A stretch of 7,475 nt of DNA from GCA-2731375 sp964462145 (GCA_964462145.1 CAYWYB010000276.1:1-7475); one strand, 5' to 3'. Numbered from the stretch's first letter, positions 1 through 7,095 are shown. Translations and numbers: made by a program. The notes: generated by a model from the sequence alone, not told the origin.

Positions 1-126
1 GTGCATGACAACGTCTATTACATTCCGTTGCATCAGCAGGCTCTGGCCTGGGGCAAGCGCGACAATGTTTCGCTGAAACAGCGCGGCGACAACGTGTTCC
101 GTTTCCGCTTTGTAACCATCAACTAG
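1..126 (+). CDS. C-terminal fragment of ABC transporter periplasmic substrate-binding protein (family 5, peptide type)
   Basis: Frame 1 is open from the window edge to a TAG at 124-126 and gives 41 residues. The stretch YYIPLHQQALAWGKRDNV, followed by a run ending FRFRFVTIN, resembles the extreme C-terminus of family 5 (DppA/OppA-like) extracytoplasmic solute-binding proteins, where a Y-x-P-L-H-Q segment precedes the last beta strands. Such proteins capture the substrate in the periplasm and deliver it to the permease pair. The start, the signal peptide and nearly all of the ligand pocket lie outside the window, so the substrate cannot be inferred. Placement directly ahead of two permeases and two ATPases supports the call strongly. 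The GTG at position 1 is simply an in-frame valine codon and not a start. Confidence 0.85.
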   Translation: MHDNVYYIPLHQQALAWGKRDNVSLKQRGDNVFRFRFVTIN

Positions 127-152
127 TAACGGACTGCGTAAAACGAAGTCGG

Positions 153-183
153 GCGCCGCCACGGTGAACTACCGTGGCGGCGC
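153..183 (+). promoter_or_regulatory. Perfect 13-bp intergenic hairpin between binding-protein and permease genes
   Basis: The left arm GCGCCGCCACGGT (153-165) is perfectly complementary to the right arm at 171-183, with a 5-nt loop (GAACT, 166-170). It begins 26 nt after the binding-protein stop codon. No T-run follows (the next bases are GTCGATTATTGG), so it is not a textbook intrinsic terminator. In ABC importer operons, stable hairpins at this place are known to protect the 3' end of the binding-protein mRNA and reduce expression of the downstream membrane genes, as in malE-malF. That role is inferred here from position and structure. Confidence 0.75.
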
Positions 184-229
184 GTCGATTATTGGGGGCA
201 ACATCAAGCATGCGTGGCGGATTTAAGCG

Positions 230-1206
230 ATGATTGCATTCCTGGTCCGGCGGCTTTTGCAGGCCGTCGCCGTGATGGCCNNNNNNNNNNGTTTCAATTC
301 GTCGGCGATCCCGTGAACCAAATGGTGGCCGAGGATGCCACGGCGGAGGACCGCGAGTATTTGCGGGAATCTCTTGGTCTGAACGATCCCATACCGGTGC
401 AATTCGCCAATTTTGCCCTGAACGCCGCGCAGGGCAATTACGGCGTGTCCTATCAGCACAAGCGGCCGGTTTCGATCCTGATTATGGAGCGCATGCCCGC
501 GACCCTGGAATTGGCCGTGACGGCGGCCATATTGGCGGCATTGCTGGGTGTCCCGGCGGGGGTTTATACGGGACTGCGGCGATTTGGCTTTGCCTCCAAG
601 ATGATTATGACGCTGTCGCTAATTGGTATTTCCCTGCCGACGTTTCTGATCGGCATTTTGTTGATCTATTTGTTCGCCGTCATTCTTGGCTGGCTGCCGT
701 CTTTTGGACGCGGCGATGTGGTCAGTATCGGCGGTTGGGAATCGAATTTCCTGTCTGTTTCCGGCCTGAAATCGATCATTCTGCCGGCGATCACGCTGGC
801 GCTGTTCCAAATGACTTTCATCATGCGCCTGATCCGCTCCGAGATGTTGGAGGTGCTGCGCACGGATTTCATCAAATTCGCCCGTGCCCGCGGTCTGCAT
901 AACCGGGCGGTCAATTATGGCCATGCGCTGAAAAATACCCTGGTGCCGGTGATCACGATTATCGGCCTGCAGCTCGGTTCACTGATTGCCTTTGCGATTA
1001 TTACGGAAACCGTATTTCAGTGGCCCGGCATGGGGCAGTTGTTTCTGCAGGCGGTGCAGGTGGTGGATATTCCCATCATGTCCGCCTATCTGATCCTGAT
1101 CGCCTTCTTCTTCGTCGTCATCAATCTGATCGTCGATATGCTGTACTATGTGGTCGATCCGCGCTTGCGCGTGGATCAGCCCACATCGGGAGGCGGACAT
1201 GGTTGA
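230..1206 (+). CDS. dppB: ABC transporter permease, DppB/OppB family (interrupted by assembly gap)
   Basis: This is an inner-membrane permease subunit of a dipeptide/oligopeptide-type importer. The symbol marks family position only, not a proven peptide substrate. The start is the ATG at 230. It encodes MIAFLVRRLLQAVAVMA, the typical opening of DppB proteins, and GGCGGA lies 8 nt upstream. Ten Ns at 281-290 follow, and translation resumes at 292 in a different frame with FQFVGDPVNQM, matching the family's G-D-P segment after the first membrane helix. Comparison with E. coli DppB suggests that about 10 codons are really missing, so the frame jump is an artefact of gap size. Several hydrophobic helices follow. 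The cytoplasmic EAA loop that docks on the ATPases lies at about 841-975 (FIKFARARGL, then HALKNTLVPV). The gene ends at TGA 1204-1206 and overlaps the next gene by 8 nt. Confidence 0.9.
281..290. other. Assembly gap (ten Ns)
   Basis: Ten consecutive unresolved bases lie within the first membrane helix of the DppB-type permease. The reading frame before the gap (codons in phase with 230) and after it (in phase with 292) do not match if the gap is truly 10 nt. A gap of 3n+2 bases, most likely about 29 nt, would restore one frame and the normal helix length. Confidence 0.95.
1188..1193 (+). promoter_or_regulatory. Ribosome binding site for the DppC-type permease
   Basis: GGGAGG lies 5 nt before the ATG at 1199, inside the end of the upstream permease gene. 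It decides the start against the in-frame upstream ATG at 1148, which would overlap the first permease by 59 nt. Confidence 0.75.
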
Positions 1207-2167
1207 TCACGCAACCGGTAGCCCGCTGCAAACGCCGGACGCTCCCGCTAGCCCGCCATCGACGTGGCACCGGATCTGGGACAGCGATGTCTTCTATTCC
1301 TTCCGCTCGTCCAAGGTCACGATGGTGGCCGCATTTCTGACGGCATTGATTTTCCTGTTGGCAATATTCGCGCCTTTGGTGGCACCCCATTCGCCTTATG
1401 ATGTGGCTACGGTCGATTTGATGGATGCGGAATTGCCGCCCGCCTGGGAAGCGGAAGGCGATCCAAGGTTCCTGTTGGGCACGGACAATTTGGGCCGTGA
1501 TTTGTGGTCGACCATATTGTATGGCACGCGAATTTCCCTGCTCGTCGGCTTCCTGAGCGTTATTTTCGGCCTTGTGGTTGGCGTCGGCCTGGGCCTGGTA
1601 TCGGGCTATGTCGGCGGCTACGTGGATAGCTTCATCATGCGCGTCGCGGAAATTCAGCTATCCATTCCAGGCATCCTGATTGCCTTGCTGTTGGCCGGTA
1701 CCTTGCGCGGCGTGCTCAGCGCGGAAGCCTATAACGACGCCATTGTTTACGTCCTTGTTCTGACCATCGGCACATCAATTTGGCCGCAATTCGCGCGAAC
1801 GGTGCGTGGCTCCACCCTGGTGGAACGCAACAAGGAATATGTCCTGGCGGCCCGGGTCATTGGCCTTTCGCGCTTGGCGATCATGATGCGCCATGTGTTG
1901 CCGAACGTTATGGGCCCGGTCCTGGTGATCGCCACCATCAATCTTGCAATTGCCATTCTGTCCGAGGCGACGTTGTCATTCCTTGGCGTAGGTGTGCCGC
2001 CGACCGAGCCCTCGCTGGGGACATTGATTAATGAGGGGCAGAATTATCTGTTCTCCGGTTTGTGGTGGATCACCATTTTCCCTGGGGTCGTACTTGCGAT
2101 CCTGGTGTTGGCCGTCAATTTGCTGGGTGACTGGCTGCGCGACGCCTTGAACCCGAAGTTGCGGTAG
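1199..2167 (+). CDS. dppC: ABC transporter permease, DppC/OppC family
   Basis: This second inner-membrane permease subunit forms the translocation pore with the DppB-type protein. It has 322 residues, slightly longer than typical because of a Pro/Ala-rich cytoplasmic N-terminus of about 35 residues. The OppC-type N-terminal domain and first membrane helix (about 40-62) are followed by the family hallmark GTDNLGRD (94-101) at the end of the periplasmic segment. Further helices occur at about 112-135, 155-170, 181-197, 236-262 and 288-310. The cytoplasmic EAA coupling loop is at about 213-240 (EYVLAARVIG, then RHVLPN). The start ATG overlaps the upstream stop in an 8-nt overlap, which indicates translational coupling. 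The gene ends with TAG at 2165-2167, and the next ribosome binding site overlaps this stop. The symbol denotes family position; the substrate is unknown. Confidence 0.93.
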   Translation: MVDHATGSPLQTPDAPASPPSTWHRIWDSDVFYSFRSSKVTMVAAFLTALIFLLAIFAPLVAPHSPYDVATVDLMDAELPPAWEAEGDPRFLLGTDNLGRDLWSTILYGTRISLLVGFLSVIFGLVVGVGLGLVSGYVGGYVDSFIMRVAEIQLSIPGILIALLLAGTLRGVLSAEAYNDAIVYVLVLTIGTSIWPQFARTVRGSTLVERNKEYVLAARVIGLSRLAIMMRHVLPNVMGPVLVIATINLAIAILSEATLSFLGVGVPPTEPSLGTLINEGQNYLFSGLWWITIFPGVVLAILVLAVNLLGDWLRDALNPKLR

Positions 2168-2176
2168 GAGAGCCTA

Positions 2177-3184
2177 ATGTCTTCCAACGATGGCATTCAG
2201 CCGCTCCTCTCGGTCCGAAATCTACGTATCGAATTCCCAACACGCCGGGGCACGCTGGTCGCGGTGGATGACATTTCGTTCGATATTGCGCCGGGCGAAA
2301 TCCTCGGCGTCGTAGGTGAGTCGGGCGCGGGTAAGTCACTGACCGGTGCCGCCATCATCGGTTTGCTGGAGCCTCCCGGCCGCATTGCCCAGGGCGAAAT
2401 TATTCTCGAAGGCCAGCGTATCGATGATCTGCCTTATGAAGAAATCCGGCGCATCCGCGGCCGGCGCATCGGTGCTATTTTTCAGGACCCCCTGACCTCG
2501 CTCAATCCTCTGTATTCTGTCAGCCGGCAGTTGATCGAAACGATCCAGACCCATCTGCCCATGAGCGAGAGGGAGGCCCGCGCCCGCGCCCTGGACCTGT
2601 TGGACGAAGTGGGCATCCCAGGTGCCGCCGAGCGCATTGATCATTATCCGCATCAATTCTCGGGCGGTATGCGCCAGCGCGTCGTGATCGCCCTGGCGCT
2701 GTGCGCGGAGCCACGCTTGATTATCGCCGACGAACCGACAACGGCCCTGGACGTCTCGATTCAGGCGCAGATTATCTCGTTGTTGCAACGCCTGTGTAAG
2801 GATCATGGCACCGCCGTGATGCTGGTGACCCACGACATGGGTGTGATCGCCGAGGCGGCGGACCGGGTCGCGGTAATGTATTCGGGCCGCATTGCCGAGA
2901 TCGGGCCGGTGCAGGATGTGGTGCGCGCGGCCAAGCATCCCTATACCCACGGCCTGATGGGGTCGATCCCGCATATTGGCCACCATGTTGATCAGCTGAC
3001 CCAGATCGAGGGTTCCATGCCCCGCCTACAGGAAATTCCGCGGGGCTGTCCCTTCAATCCCCGCTGTGAGGAGGCGACCGACCGCTGCCGGACGGAGCGG
3101 CCGAATTTACAAAGCGTGGCGCGATCGGACGTCGCCTGTCATTTGTTTGATGAACAGCGGGCGGAGGCGCGGGCCGGTGAGTGA
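2177..3184 (+). CDS. dppD: ABC transporter ATP-binding protein, DppD/OppD family
   Basis: This is a cytoplasmic ATPase subunit of 335 residues that powers the importer as a heterodimer with the next gene product. Visible motifs are Walker A GESGAGKS (47-54), Q-loop Gln103 in FQDP, signature FSGGM (161-165, a variant of LSGGQ), Walker B LIIADEP (181-187), D-loop ALDVS (190-194) and switch His219. The C-terminal oligopeptide-transporter extension includes KHPYTHGL (253-260) and four cysteines (291, 297, 304, 321). In DppD homologues this cysteine set is known to bind a [4Fe-4S] cluster. The ATG start has AGGAG 6 nt upstream, overlapping the previous stop. The 3' end overlaps the next ATPase gene by 8 nt. 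All catalytic motifs are intact. Confidence 0.95.
   Translation: MSSNDGIQPLLSVRNLRIEFPTRRGTLVAVDDISFDIAPGEILGVVGESGAGKSLTGAAIIGLLEPPGRIAQGEIILEGQRIDDLPYEEIRRIRGRRIGAIFQDPLTSLNPLYSVSRQLIETIQTHLPMSEREARARALDLLDEVGIPGAAERIDHYPHQFSGGMRQRVVIALALCAEPRLIIADEPTTALDVSIQAQIISLLQRLCKDHGTAVMLVTHDMGVIAEAADRVAVMYSGRIAEIGPVQDVVRAAKHPYTHGLMGSIPHIGHHVDQLTQIEGSMPRLQEIPRGCPFNPRCEEATDRCRTERPNLQSVARSDVACHLFDEQRAEARAGE
3163..3167 (+). promoter_or_regulatory. Ribosome binding site selecting a GTG start for the DppF-type ATPase
   Basis: GGAGG lies 9 nt before GTG 3177-3179, inside the 3' end of the upstream ATPase gene. The reading frame is open further upstream, to an ATG at 3066, but the residues there are arginine-rich shadow translation of the previous gene. 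The GTG start yields MSEISNNGAAPLLSVGGL, a normal DppF-type beginning. Confidence 0.75.
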
Positions 3185-4196
3185 AATTTCCAACAATGGC
3201 GCGGCACCGCTGCTATCCGTGGGCGGCCTTGTGCGTCACTTTGATGTTTCGGCACCGTTCCTGAACCGTCTGATCGAACGTCTGGACCGTTCCTACGTTA
3301 GGGCGGTGGATGGCATCGATTTTGACATTGGGCGCGGTGAAACCTTCTCTTTGGTTGGTGAGTCAGGCTGTGGCAAATCGACGGTGGCGCGGCTGATCGT
3401 TGGGCTGTATCAGCCCTCCGCCGGTTCCATCCGTTACGACGGCGTTGAAATCGGCCCTGTGGAGGCGGCGGCGGAGCGCAAGCGCATGCAGCCCCATATG
3501 CAGATGATCTTTCAAGATCCCTATGCTTCGCTCAATCCCCGCTGGCGGGTCGCCGATATTGTTGCCGAGCCGATCCGTGTGCGGGGCTTGTTGAGCGGTA
3601 AGCAGGAAATTTTAAGCCGCGTCGGTGATCTGCTGAGCCAGGTGGGGTTATCGCCGGCTGATCGTGAGCGCTTTCCCCATGAGTTTTCCGGCGGCCAGCG
3701 TCAGCGTATTTCCATCGCCCGCGCCTTGGCGGGCGAGCCCGAATTCCTGGTCTGTGACGAGCCGACCTCGGCCCTGGACGTCTCGGTGCAGGCGCAGATT
3801 CTTAATCTGATGAAGGAATTGCAGGATCGCTTGGGCCTGACTTATCTATTTATCAGCCATGACCTGGCGGTGGTCTATCATGTTTCAACCAAGGTTGGGG
3901 TGATGTATCTGGGCCGTCTGGTGGAATGGGCCGATACCAAGACCCTGTTCGAGAATCCCCGCCACCCCTATACGCGGATGCTGCTGGATGCCATTCCAGA
4001 TCTGGAAATGTCAGGCCGCCAGCGTATTCCCGTGGCCGGCGAGGTGCCCAGCCCGATCAATCCGCCATCCGGCTGCGCCTTCCATCCCCGCTGCCCCCAT
4101 GCCGAGGAACGCTGCCGTACCGAGGCGCCCCAGGCCCGCGACTATGATGGTGTGCATGTTGCCTGCCACGCGGTTGCCGATGGTCGCATTAGCTGA
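3177..4196 (+). CDS. dppF: ABC transporter ATP-binding protein, DppF/OppF family
   Basis: This is the second ATPase subunit of the importer (339 residues from the GTG start). It has Walker A GESGCGKS (61-68), Q-loop Gln113 in FQDPYASLNP, signature FSGGQ (170-174), Walker B FLVCDEP (190-196), D-loop ALDVS (199-203) and switch His228 in FISHD. The FQDPYASLNPRW stretch and the Arg-rich SGGQRQRISIARAL stretch are typical of DppF/OppF. A 20-residue insertion before the first core strand (FLNRLIERLDRSYVRAVDGI region, about 28-47) is also common in OppF-type subunits. The C-terminal extension has HPYTRMLLDAIP (263-274) and a cysteine set (300, 306, 313, 330) with the same spacing as in the partner ATPase. 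Its start overlaps the previous stop (GTGAGTGA), so the two are probably translated in a coupled, equimolar way. It is the last gene of the operon. Confidence 0.95.
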   Translation: MSEISNNGAAPLLSVGGLVRHFDVSAPFLNRLIERLDRSYVRAVDGIDFDIGRGETFSLVGESGCGKSTVARLIVGLYQPSAGSIRYDGVEIGPVEAAAERKRMQPHMQMIFQDPYASLNPRWRVADIVAEPIRVRGLLSGKQEILSRVGDLLSQVGLSPADRERFPHEFSGGQRQRISIARALAGEPEFLVCDEPTSALDVSVQAQILNLMKELQDRLGLTYLFISHDLAVVYHVSTKVGVMYLGRLVEWADTKTLFENPRHPYTRMLLDAIPDLEMSGRQRIPVAGEVPSPINPPSGCAFHPRCPHAEERCRTEAPQARDYDGVHVACHAVADGRIS

Positions 4197-4202
4197 ATCA
4201 CT

Positions 4203-5048
4203 TCAAATATTGATGATATCCAGATCTTCGCCCGTCACCACCTCGCCCGCATAGTTCGAGGCATCGAAATCCGGCACCACGCCGGGCAGGTGATGGGTTA
4301 GCACGACCTTGGCCACGCCGGCCTTGGCGGCGATGTCGATACAATCCTGGGGGCTGGCATGGAATTCGTGCAGCCGCTCGATCAGGCGCTGCCTCTCGGG
4401 CGGTAGATCGGGCGAGGGCGCGGCGGCGCAGGCATCGATGACCAGAACATCAACGCCTTGGCAAAATTCGATCAACTCGTCGCACATGGCGGTATCGCCC
4501 GTGACCACAAGGCGTCGGCCCTGATAGGTGAAGCGATAGGCCAGGGCATGCATGGGTGGATGATAGACCGGGCCGGCCTCGACCAGGCAACCGGCGATGC
4601 TCTCCGACCAGCCGACGGGTACGTCGCGAACCGTAACGTCATCCCAGCCGGGGCGGGGAAAGCCCAGATCAATGGCCCATTCCGCCTGTTCCCGGTAATA
4701 GTTTTCCACCAGCTGGTTATGCATATCCTTGGTGCCCTCGGGTCCCGTGACCGTCAGCTTCAGACGTCCGGCGTTCCAACTGCCCCAGACGAAGGCGGGA
4801 TAGCCCAGGATATGGTCCCAGTGCATATGGGTGAGCGCCACGTTGTTAACCTGTTGCAGCGGAACCTCTGCCGCCAGCAGCTGGCCCACAACGCCGTCGC
4901 CCGCGTCCACCAGCATCTGTTCCGTTTCACCCCCCACGCCCCACTGCACTAGAGCGGCGGGCTGGTTGCGTTCCTGGTTGGGACGAGGCGAGCCGGTGCC
5001 CAGTAGGATGATGCGGAAGGTTTCTGATGTGCGGCTGTTGTCTGGCAT
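4203..5048 (-). CDS. MBL-fold metallohydrolase, RNase Z/arylsulfatase-like
   Basis: This predicted 281-residue metallo-beta-lactamase-fold hydrolase is probably cytoplasmic, since no signal peptide is visible. The N-terminal ILLGTGSPRP (14-23) is the strand-turn typical of RNase Z and related arylsulfatase/phosphodiesterase-type members. Metal ligands are HMHWDH (74-79), His163 in VYHPPMH, Asp185 in VVTGDT and His252 or His253 in VLTHH. HAS at 230-232 sits where RNase Z proteins have their conserved His motif. All expected di-zinc ligands appear present, but the substrate is unknown; true tRNase Z activity is only one possibility. The ATG at 5048 is preferred because GGAAA lies 5 nt upstream and a good promoter starts just ahead. 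An in-frame TTG at 5060 would add four residues but has no ribosome binding site. It converges on the transporter operon (6 bp between stops) and diverges from the flavoenzyme gene. Confidence 0.88.
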   Translation of the reverse strand: MPDNSRTSETFRIILLGTGSPRPNQERNQPAALVQWGVGGETEQMLVDAGDGVVGQLLAAEVPLQQVNNVALTHMHWDHILGYPAFVWGSWNAGRLKLTVTGPEGTKDMHNQLVENYYREQAEWAIDLGFPRPGWDDVTVRDVPVGWSESIAGCLVEAGPVYHPPMHALAYRFTYQGRRLVVTGDTAMCDELIEFCQGVDVLVIDACAAAPSPDLPPERQRLIERLHEFHASPQDCIDIAAKAGVAKVVLTHHLPGVVPDFDASNYAGEVVTGEDLDIINI

Positions 5049-5075
5049 GTTTTTTTCCAATGGGTTGTTGCGAAA

Positions 5076-5104
5076 ATCATAGCATCGGCGGCGGGGCTTG
5101 CTAA
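5076..5104 (-). promoter_or_regulatory. Putative sigma70-type promoter of the MBL hydrolase gene
   Basis: Read on the minus strand, TTAGCA (5104-5099; four of six matches to the -35 consensus) is followed by a 17-nt spacer and TATGAT (5081-5076; five of six matches to -10), preceded by an extended TGC. Transcription would begin near 5069, giving a leader of about 20 nt to the ATG at 5048. The -35 box lies inside the conserved block shared with the flavoenzyme upstream region, so divergent expression could be linked. Confidence 0.55.
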
Positions 5105-5142
5105 GCTAATCAGGTATTGGAGTTAAGCCTTGGGAGGGGCCG
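5096..5142 (+). repeat. Bipartite 47-nt upstream element, copy 1 (putative promoter/operator of the flavoenzyme gene)
   Basis: This region matches 7118-7164 in two blocks with identical spacing. Block 1 (5096-5109, GCTTGCTAAGCTAA) matches in 13 of 14 positions, and block 2 (5124-5142, TAAGCCTTGGGAGGGGCCG) in 16 of 19. The 14 nt between them match only at chance level (3 of 14). Block 1 contains the hyphenated inverted repeat GCTT-GCT-AAGC and also TGC-TAAGCT, which could act as an extended -10 with a start site near 5114. Block 2 contains the ribosome binding site of the flavoenzyme. The element abuts the TTG start exactly. A shared promoter or regulator site is the likeliest reading, and which bases are -35 or -10 is undecided. 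Confidence 0.6.
5132..5137 (+). promoter_or_regulatory. Ribosome binding site selecting a TTG start for the flavoenzyme
   Basis: GGGAGG lies 5 nt before TTG 5143-5145. No in-frame ATG, GTG or TTG occurs between this site and the in-frame stop (TAA at 5107-5109). The resulting N-terminus MQHLFSPLNIRGHRLKNRI matches the usual start of OYE-like enzymes, so TTG is the likely initiation codon. Confidence 0.8.
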
Positions 5143-7095
5143 TTGCAGCATCTTTTCTCGCCGTTGAACATACGCGGCCACCGCCTGAAGAACCGCATCT
5201 TCTCCACCGGACATATGACGGTGATGCTCGACAAGAGCAGTTATCCCTCCGACCGCATGGCCGCCTATCACCAGGCCCGTGCCGCCGGCGGCGCCGGCCT
5301 GGTTATTGTCGAGGCGGCGAGGGTGCATTCCTCCGGCATCGGCAGCCGGCCCGCCATCATTGCCTACGATGATGGCTGCATTGCCGGCTACAGCCGCATC
5401 GCCGATGCTTGCCATGCCCATGACTGCAAGGTTTTTGGCCAGTTATCCCATCCGGGGCGGGAAATGAGCGAGGCATCGGACGGCACCTTTGCCGTGGCCC
5501 ATGCGCCTTCCGCCATTCCGAACGAACGCTTTCACGTCATGCCTCGCCAGATGCCCATCGCCATGATCAAAGAGATCATCACCGCCTATGGCGCTGCTGC
5601 TGGCCGTATGCGGCGCGCCGGCCTCGATGGTGTCGAGGTGCTTGCCTCTCATGGCTATTTGCTGTCGCAATTCCTGAATCCCGCCGCCAACCACAGGACC
5701 GATCAATACGGTGGTGACCGCGACGGGCGCCTGCGGATCGTGCGTGAAATACTGGCCGCGGTACGTCTTGGCGTTGGCGATGACATGGTCGTTGGTATGC
5801 GTATCTCCGGCGACGAGATGGAGTATGATGGCCTTGAAGCCGGCGAGGTGCTGGAGATCGCCGCCGCGTTGGATCAGGACGAATTGCTCGACTATATCAA
5901 TGTCACCGCCGGCACCTCCTCCAGCCTTGGCGGTTCGGTGCATATCGTGCCGCCCATGGCGGTGGAGCATGCTTATGTCGCGCCCTTCGCCGCCGCCATC
6001 AAGGCGCGTCTGAGCATTCCGGTGTTCGTCGCGGGCAGGATCAACCAGCCGCAGATTGCCGAACAGGTTCTGGCCGGTGGCCAGGCGGATATGTGCGGCA
6101 TGACCAGGGCGATGATCGCCGATCCGCAAATGCCCATGAAGGCCCAGTCCGCGCGATTTGACGACATCCGCGCCTGTGTCGCCTGCAATCAGGCCTGTAT
6201 TGATCACATGCTGCGCGGCTTCCCCATATCCTGTATTCAGCACCCCGAAACCGGCCGGGAGCTGGAATTCGGCGAACGGGGCGCGACCGCGGCGCCGCGC
6301 CGGATCATTGTCGCGGGCGGCGGTCCGGGCGGCATGAAGGCTGCCGCCGTGGCCGCCGAACGGGGCCATGACGTTACCTTGTATGAGGCCTCGGCCAGTC
6401 TGGGCGGGCAGGTCAAGCTGGCGCAATTGTTGCCGGGCCGGGCGGAATTCGGCGGTATCATCAACAATCTTCAGCACGAGATGGAACTGGCCGGCGTCAA
6501 GGTGGTGACCGGGCAAATGGTCGACCGTGAGTTGATTGACCGGCTTGCCCCCGATGCGGTGATCGTCGCCACCGGGGCCGCGCCGTATCAGCCCGACATC
6601 GAAGGCAGGGAAGATGGCCATGTGGTCGATGCCTGGCAGGTCTTGCGCGGTGAGGCCAATGTGGGCGCGAATGTGGTCATCACCGATTGGCGCGGCGATT
6701 GGATCGGTTTGGGCCTGGCGGAGAAATTCGTGCGCGAGGGCTGCCACGTCCGCCTGGCCGTCAACGGCATTACCGCTGGCCAGATGATCCCGCAATATGC
6801 CCGCGACAAATGGCTGGGCGATATGCATCGGCTTGGCGTCGAGATCATCCCCTATGCGCGCCTGCGCGGTGTGGATAATGACACGGTCTATCTGCAACAC
6901 ACGACCTCGGGCGAGCCGGTCCTGTGCGAGGGCGTGGATACCCTGGTGACCGCCCATGGTCATCAGTCGGCGACCGGAGTGGAAAATGATCTTGCTGGCT
7001 GGCACGGCGAGCTTCATTTGATCGGTGATTGCCTCGCCCCGCGTACGGTCGAGGAGGCGGTCCTGGAGGGCTTGCGTGCCGGCGTGGCGGTGTAA
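5143..7095 (+). CDS. OYE/FadH/TMADH-type iron-sulfur flavoprotein (NADH:flavin oxidoreductase family)
   Basis: This 650-residue modular redox enzyme starts with an FMN-binding TIM barrel (about 1-335). Signatures there are the core motif QLSHPGRE (100-107), the active-site segment SHGYLLSQFLNPAANHRTDQ (169-188) with Tyr172 where FadH has its catalytic Tyr, and His267 in VHIVPPM. Next come the [4Fe-4S] cysteines 345, 348, 352 and 364 (CX2CX3CX11C, the FadH/trimethylamine dehydrogenase pattern). A C-terminal nucleotide-binding module follows, with VAGGGPGG (390-397) for FAD or ADP, a degenerate second dinucleotide fold (about 511-540, DWRGDWIGLGLAE) and a closing IGDCLAPRTVEEA (627-639). Relatives reduce 2,4-dienoyl-CoA or oxidatively demethylate amines such as trimethylamine, dimethylglycine or N-methylproline. 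The GTSSSLGGSVHIVPPM stretch recalls the demethylase-type members from memory, so an N-demethylase role is possible but unproven. The gene probably has its own promoter at 5096-5142. Confidence 0.9.
   Translation: MQHLFSPLNIRGHRLKNRIFSTGHMTVMLDKSSYPSDRMAAYHQARAAGGAGLVIVEAARVHSSGIGSRPAIIAYDDGCIAGYSRIADACHAHDCKVFGQLSHPGREMSEASDGTFAVAHAPSAIPNERFHVMPRQMPIAMIKEIITAYGAAAGRMRRAGLDGVEVLASHGYLLSQFLNPAANHRTDQYGGDRDGRLRIVREILAAVRLGVGDDMVVGMRISGDEMEYDGLEAGEVLEIAAALDQDELLDYINVTAGTSSSLGGSVHIVPPMAVEHAYVAPFAAAIKARLSIPVFVAGRINQPQIAEQVLAGGQADMCGMTRAMIADPQMPMKAQSARFDDIRACVACNQACIDHMLRGFPISCIQHPETGRELEFGERGATAAPRRIIVAGGGPGGMKAAAVAAERGHDVTLYEASASLGGQVKLAQLLPGRAEFGGIINNLQHEMELAGVKVVTGQMVDRELIDRLAPDAVIVATGAAPYQPDIEGREDGHVVDAWQVLRGEANVGANVVITDWRGDWIGLGLAEKFVREGCHVRLAVNGITAGQMIPQYARDKWLGDMHRLGVEIIPYARLRGVDNDTVYLQHTTSGEPVLCEGVDTLVTAHGHQSATGVENDLAGWHGELHLIGDCLAPRTVEEAVLEGLRAGVAV

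Noticed and set aside
153..190. Intrinsic transcription terminator after the binding-protein gene
   Set aside because: The hairpin is strong, but the following bases lack a T-run and the downstream permease has no evident promoter of its own. A stability or attenuation element fits better.
214..229. Earlier start at 214 for the first permease
   Set aside because: The residues it gives up to the gap (MADLSDDCIPGP...) do not resemble any permease, while ATG 230 in another frame gives the classic DppB opening. The 214 frame only appears continuous because the N run has an arbitrary length.
3066..3176. Earlier ATG at 3066 for the second ATPase
   Set aside because: The extra 37 residues are out-of-frame translation of the preceding ATPase gene. 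GTG 3177 has a good ribosome binding site and the usual 8-nt overlap.
4458..4952. Plus-strand open frame of 164 codons inside the MBL hydrolase gene
   Set aside because: It is antisense to a gene with full metal-binding motifs, has no convincing ribosome site and no family resemblance.
5049..5060. TTG at 5060 as start of the MBL hydrolase
   Set aside because: There is no ribosome site ahead of it, and the predicted transcript would begin only about 9 nt upstream. ATG 5048 has GGAAA at 5 nt. It is not fully excluded.
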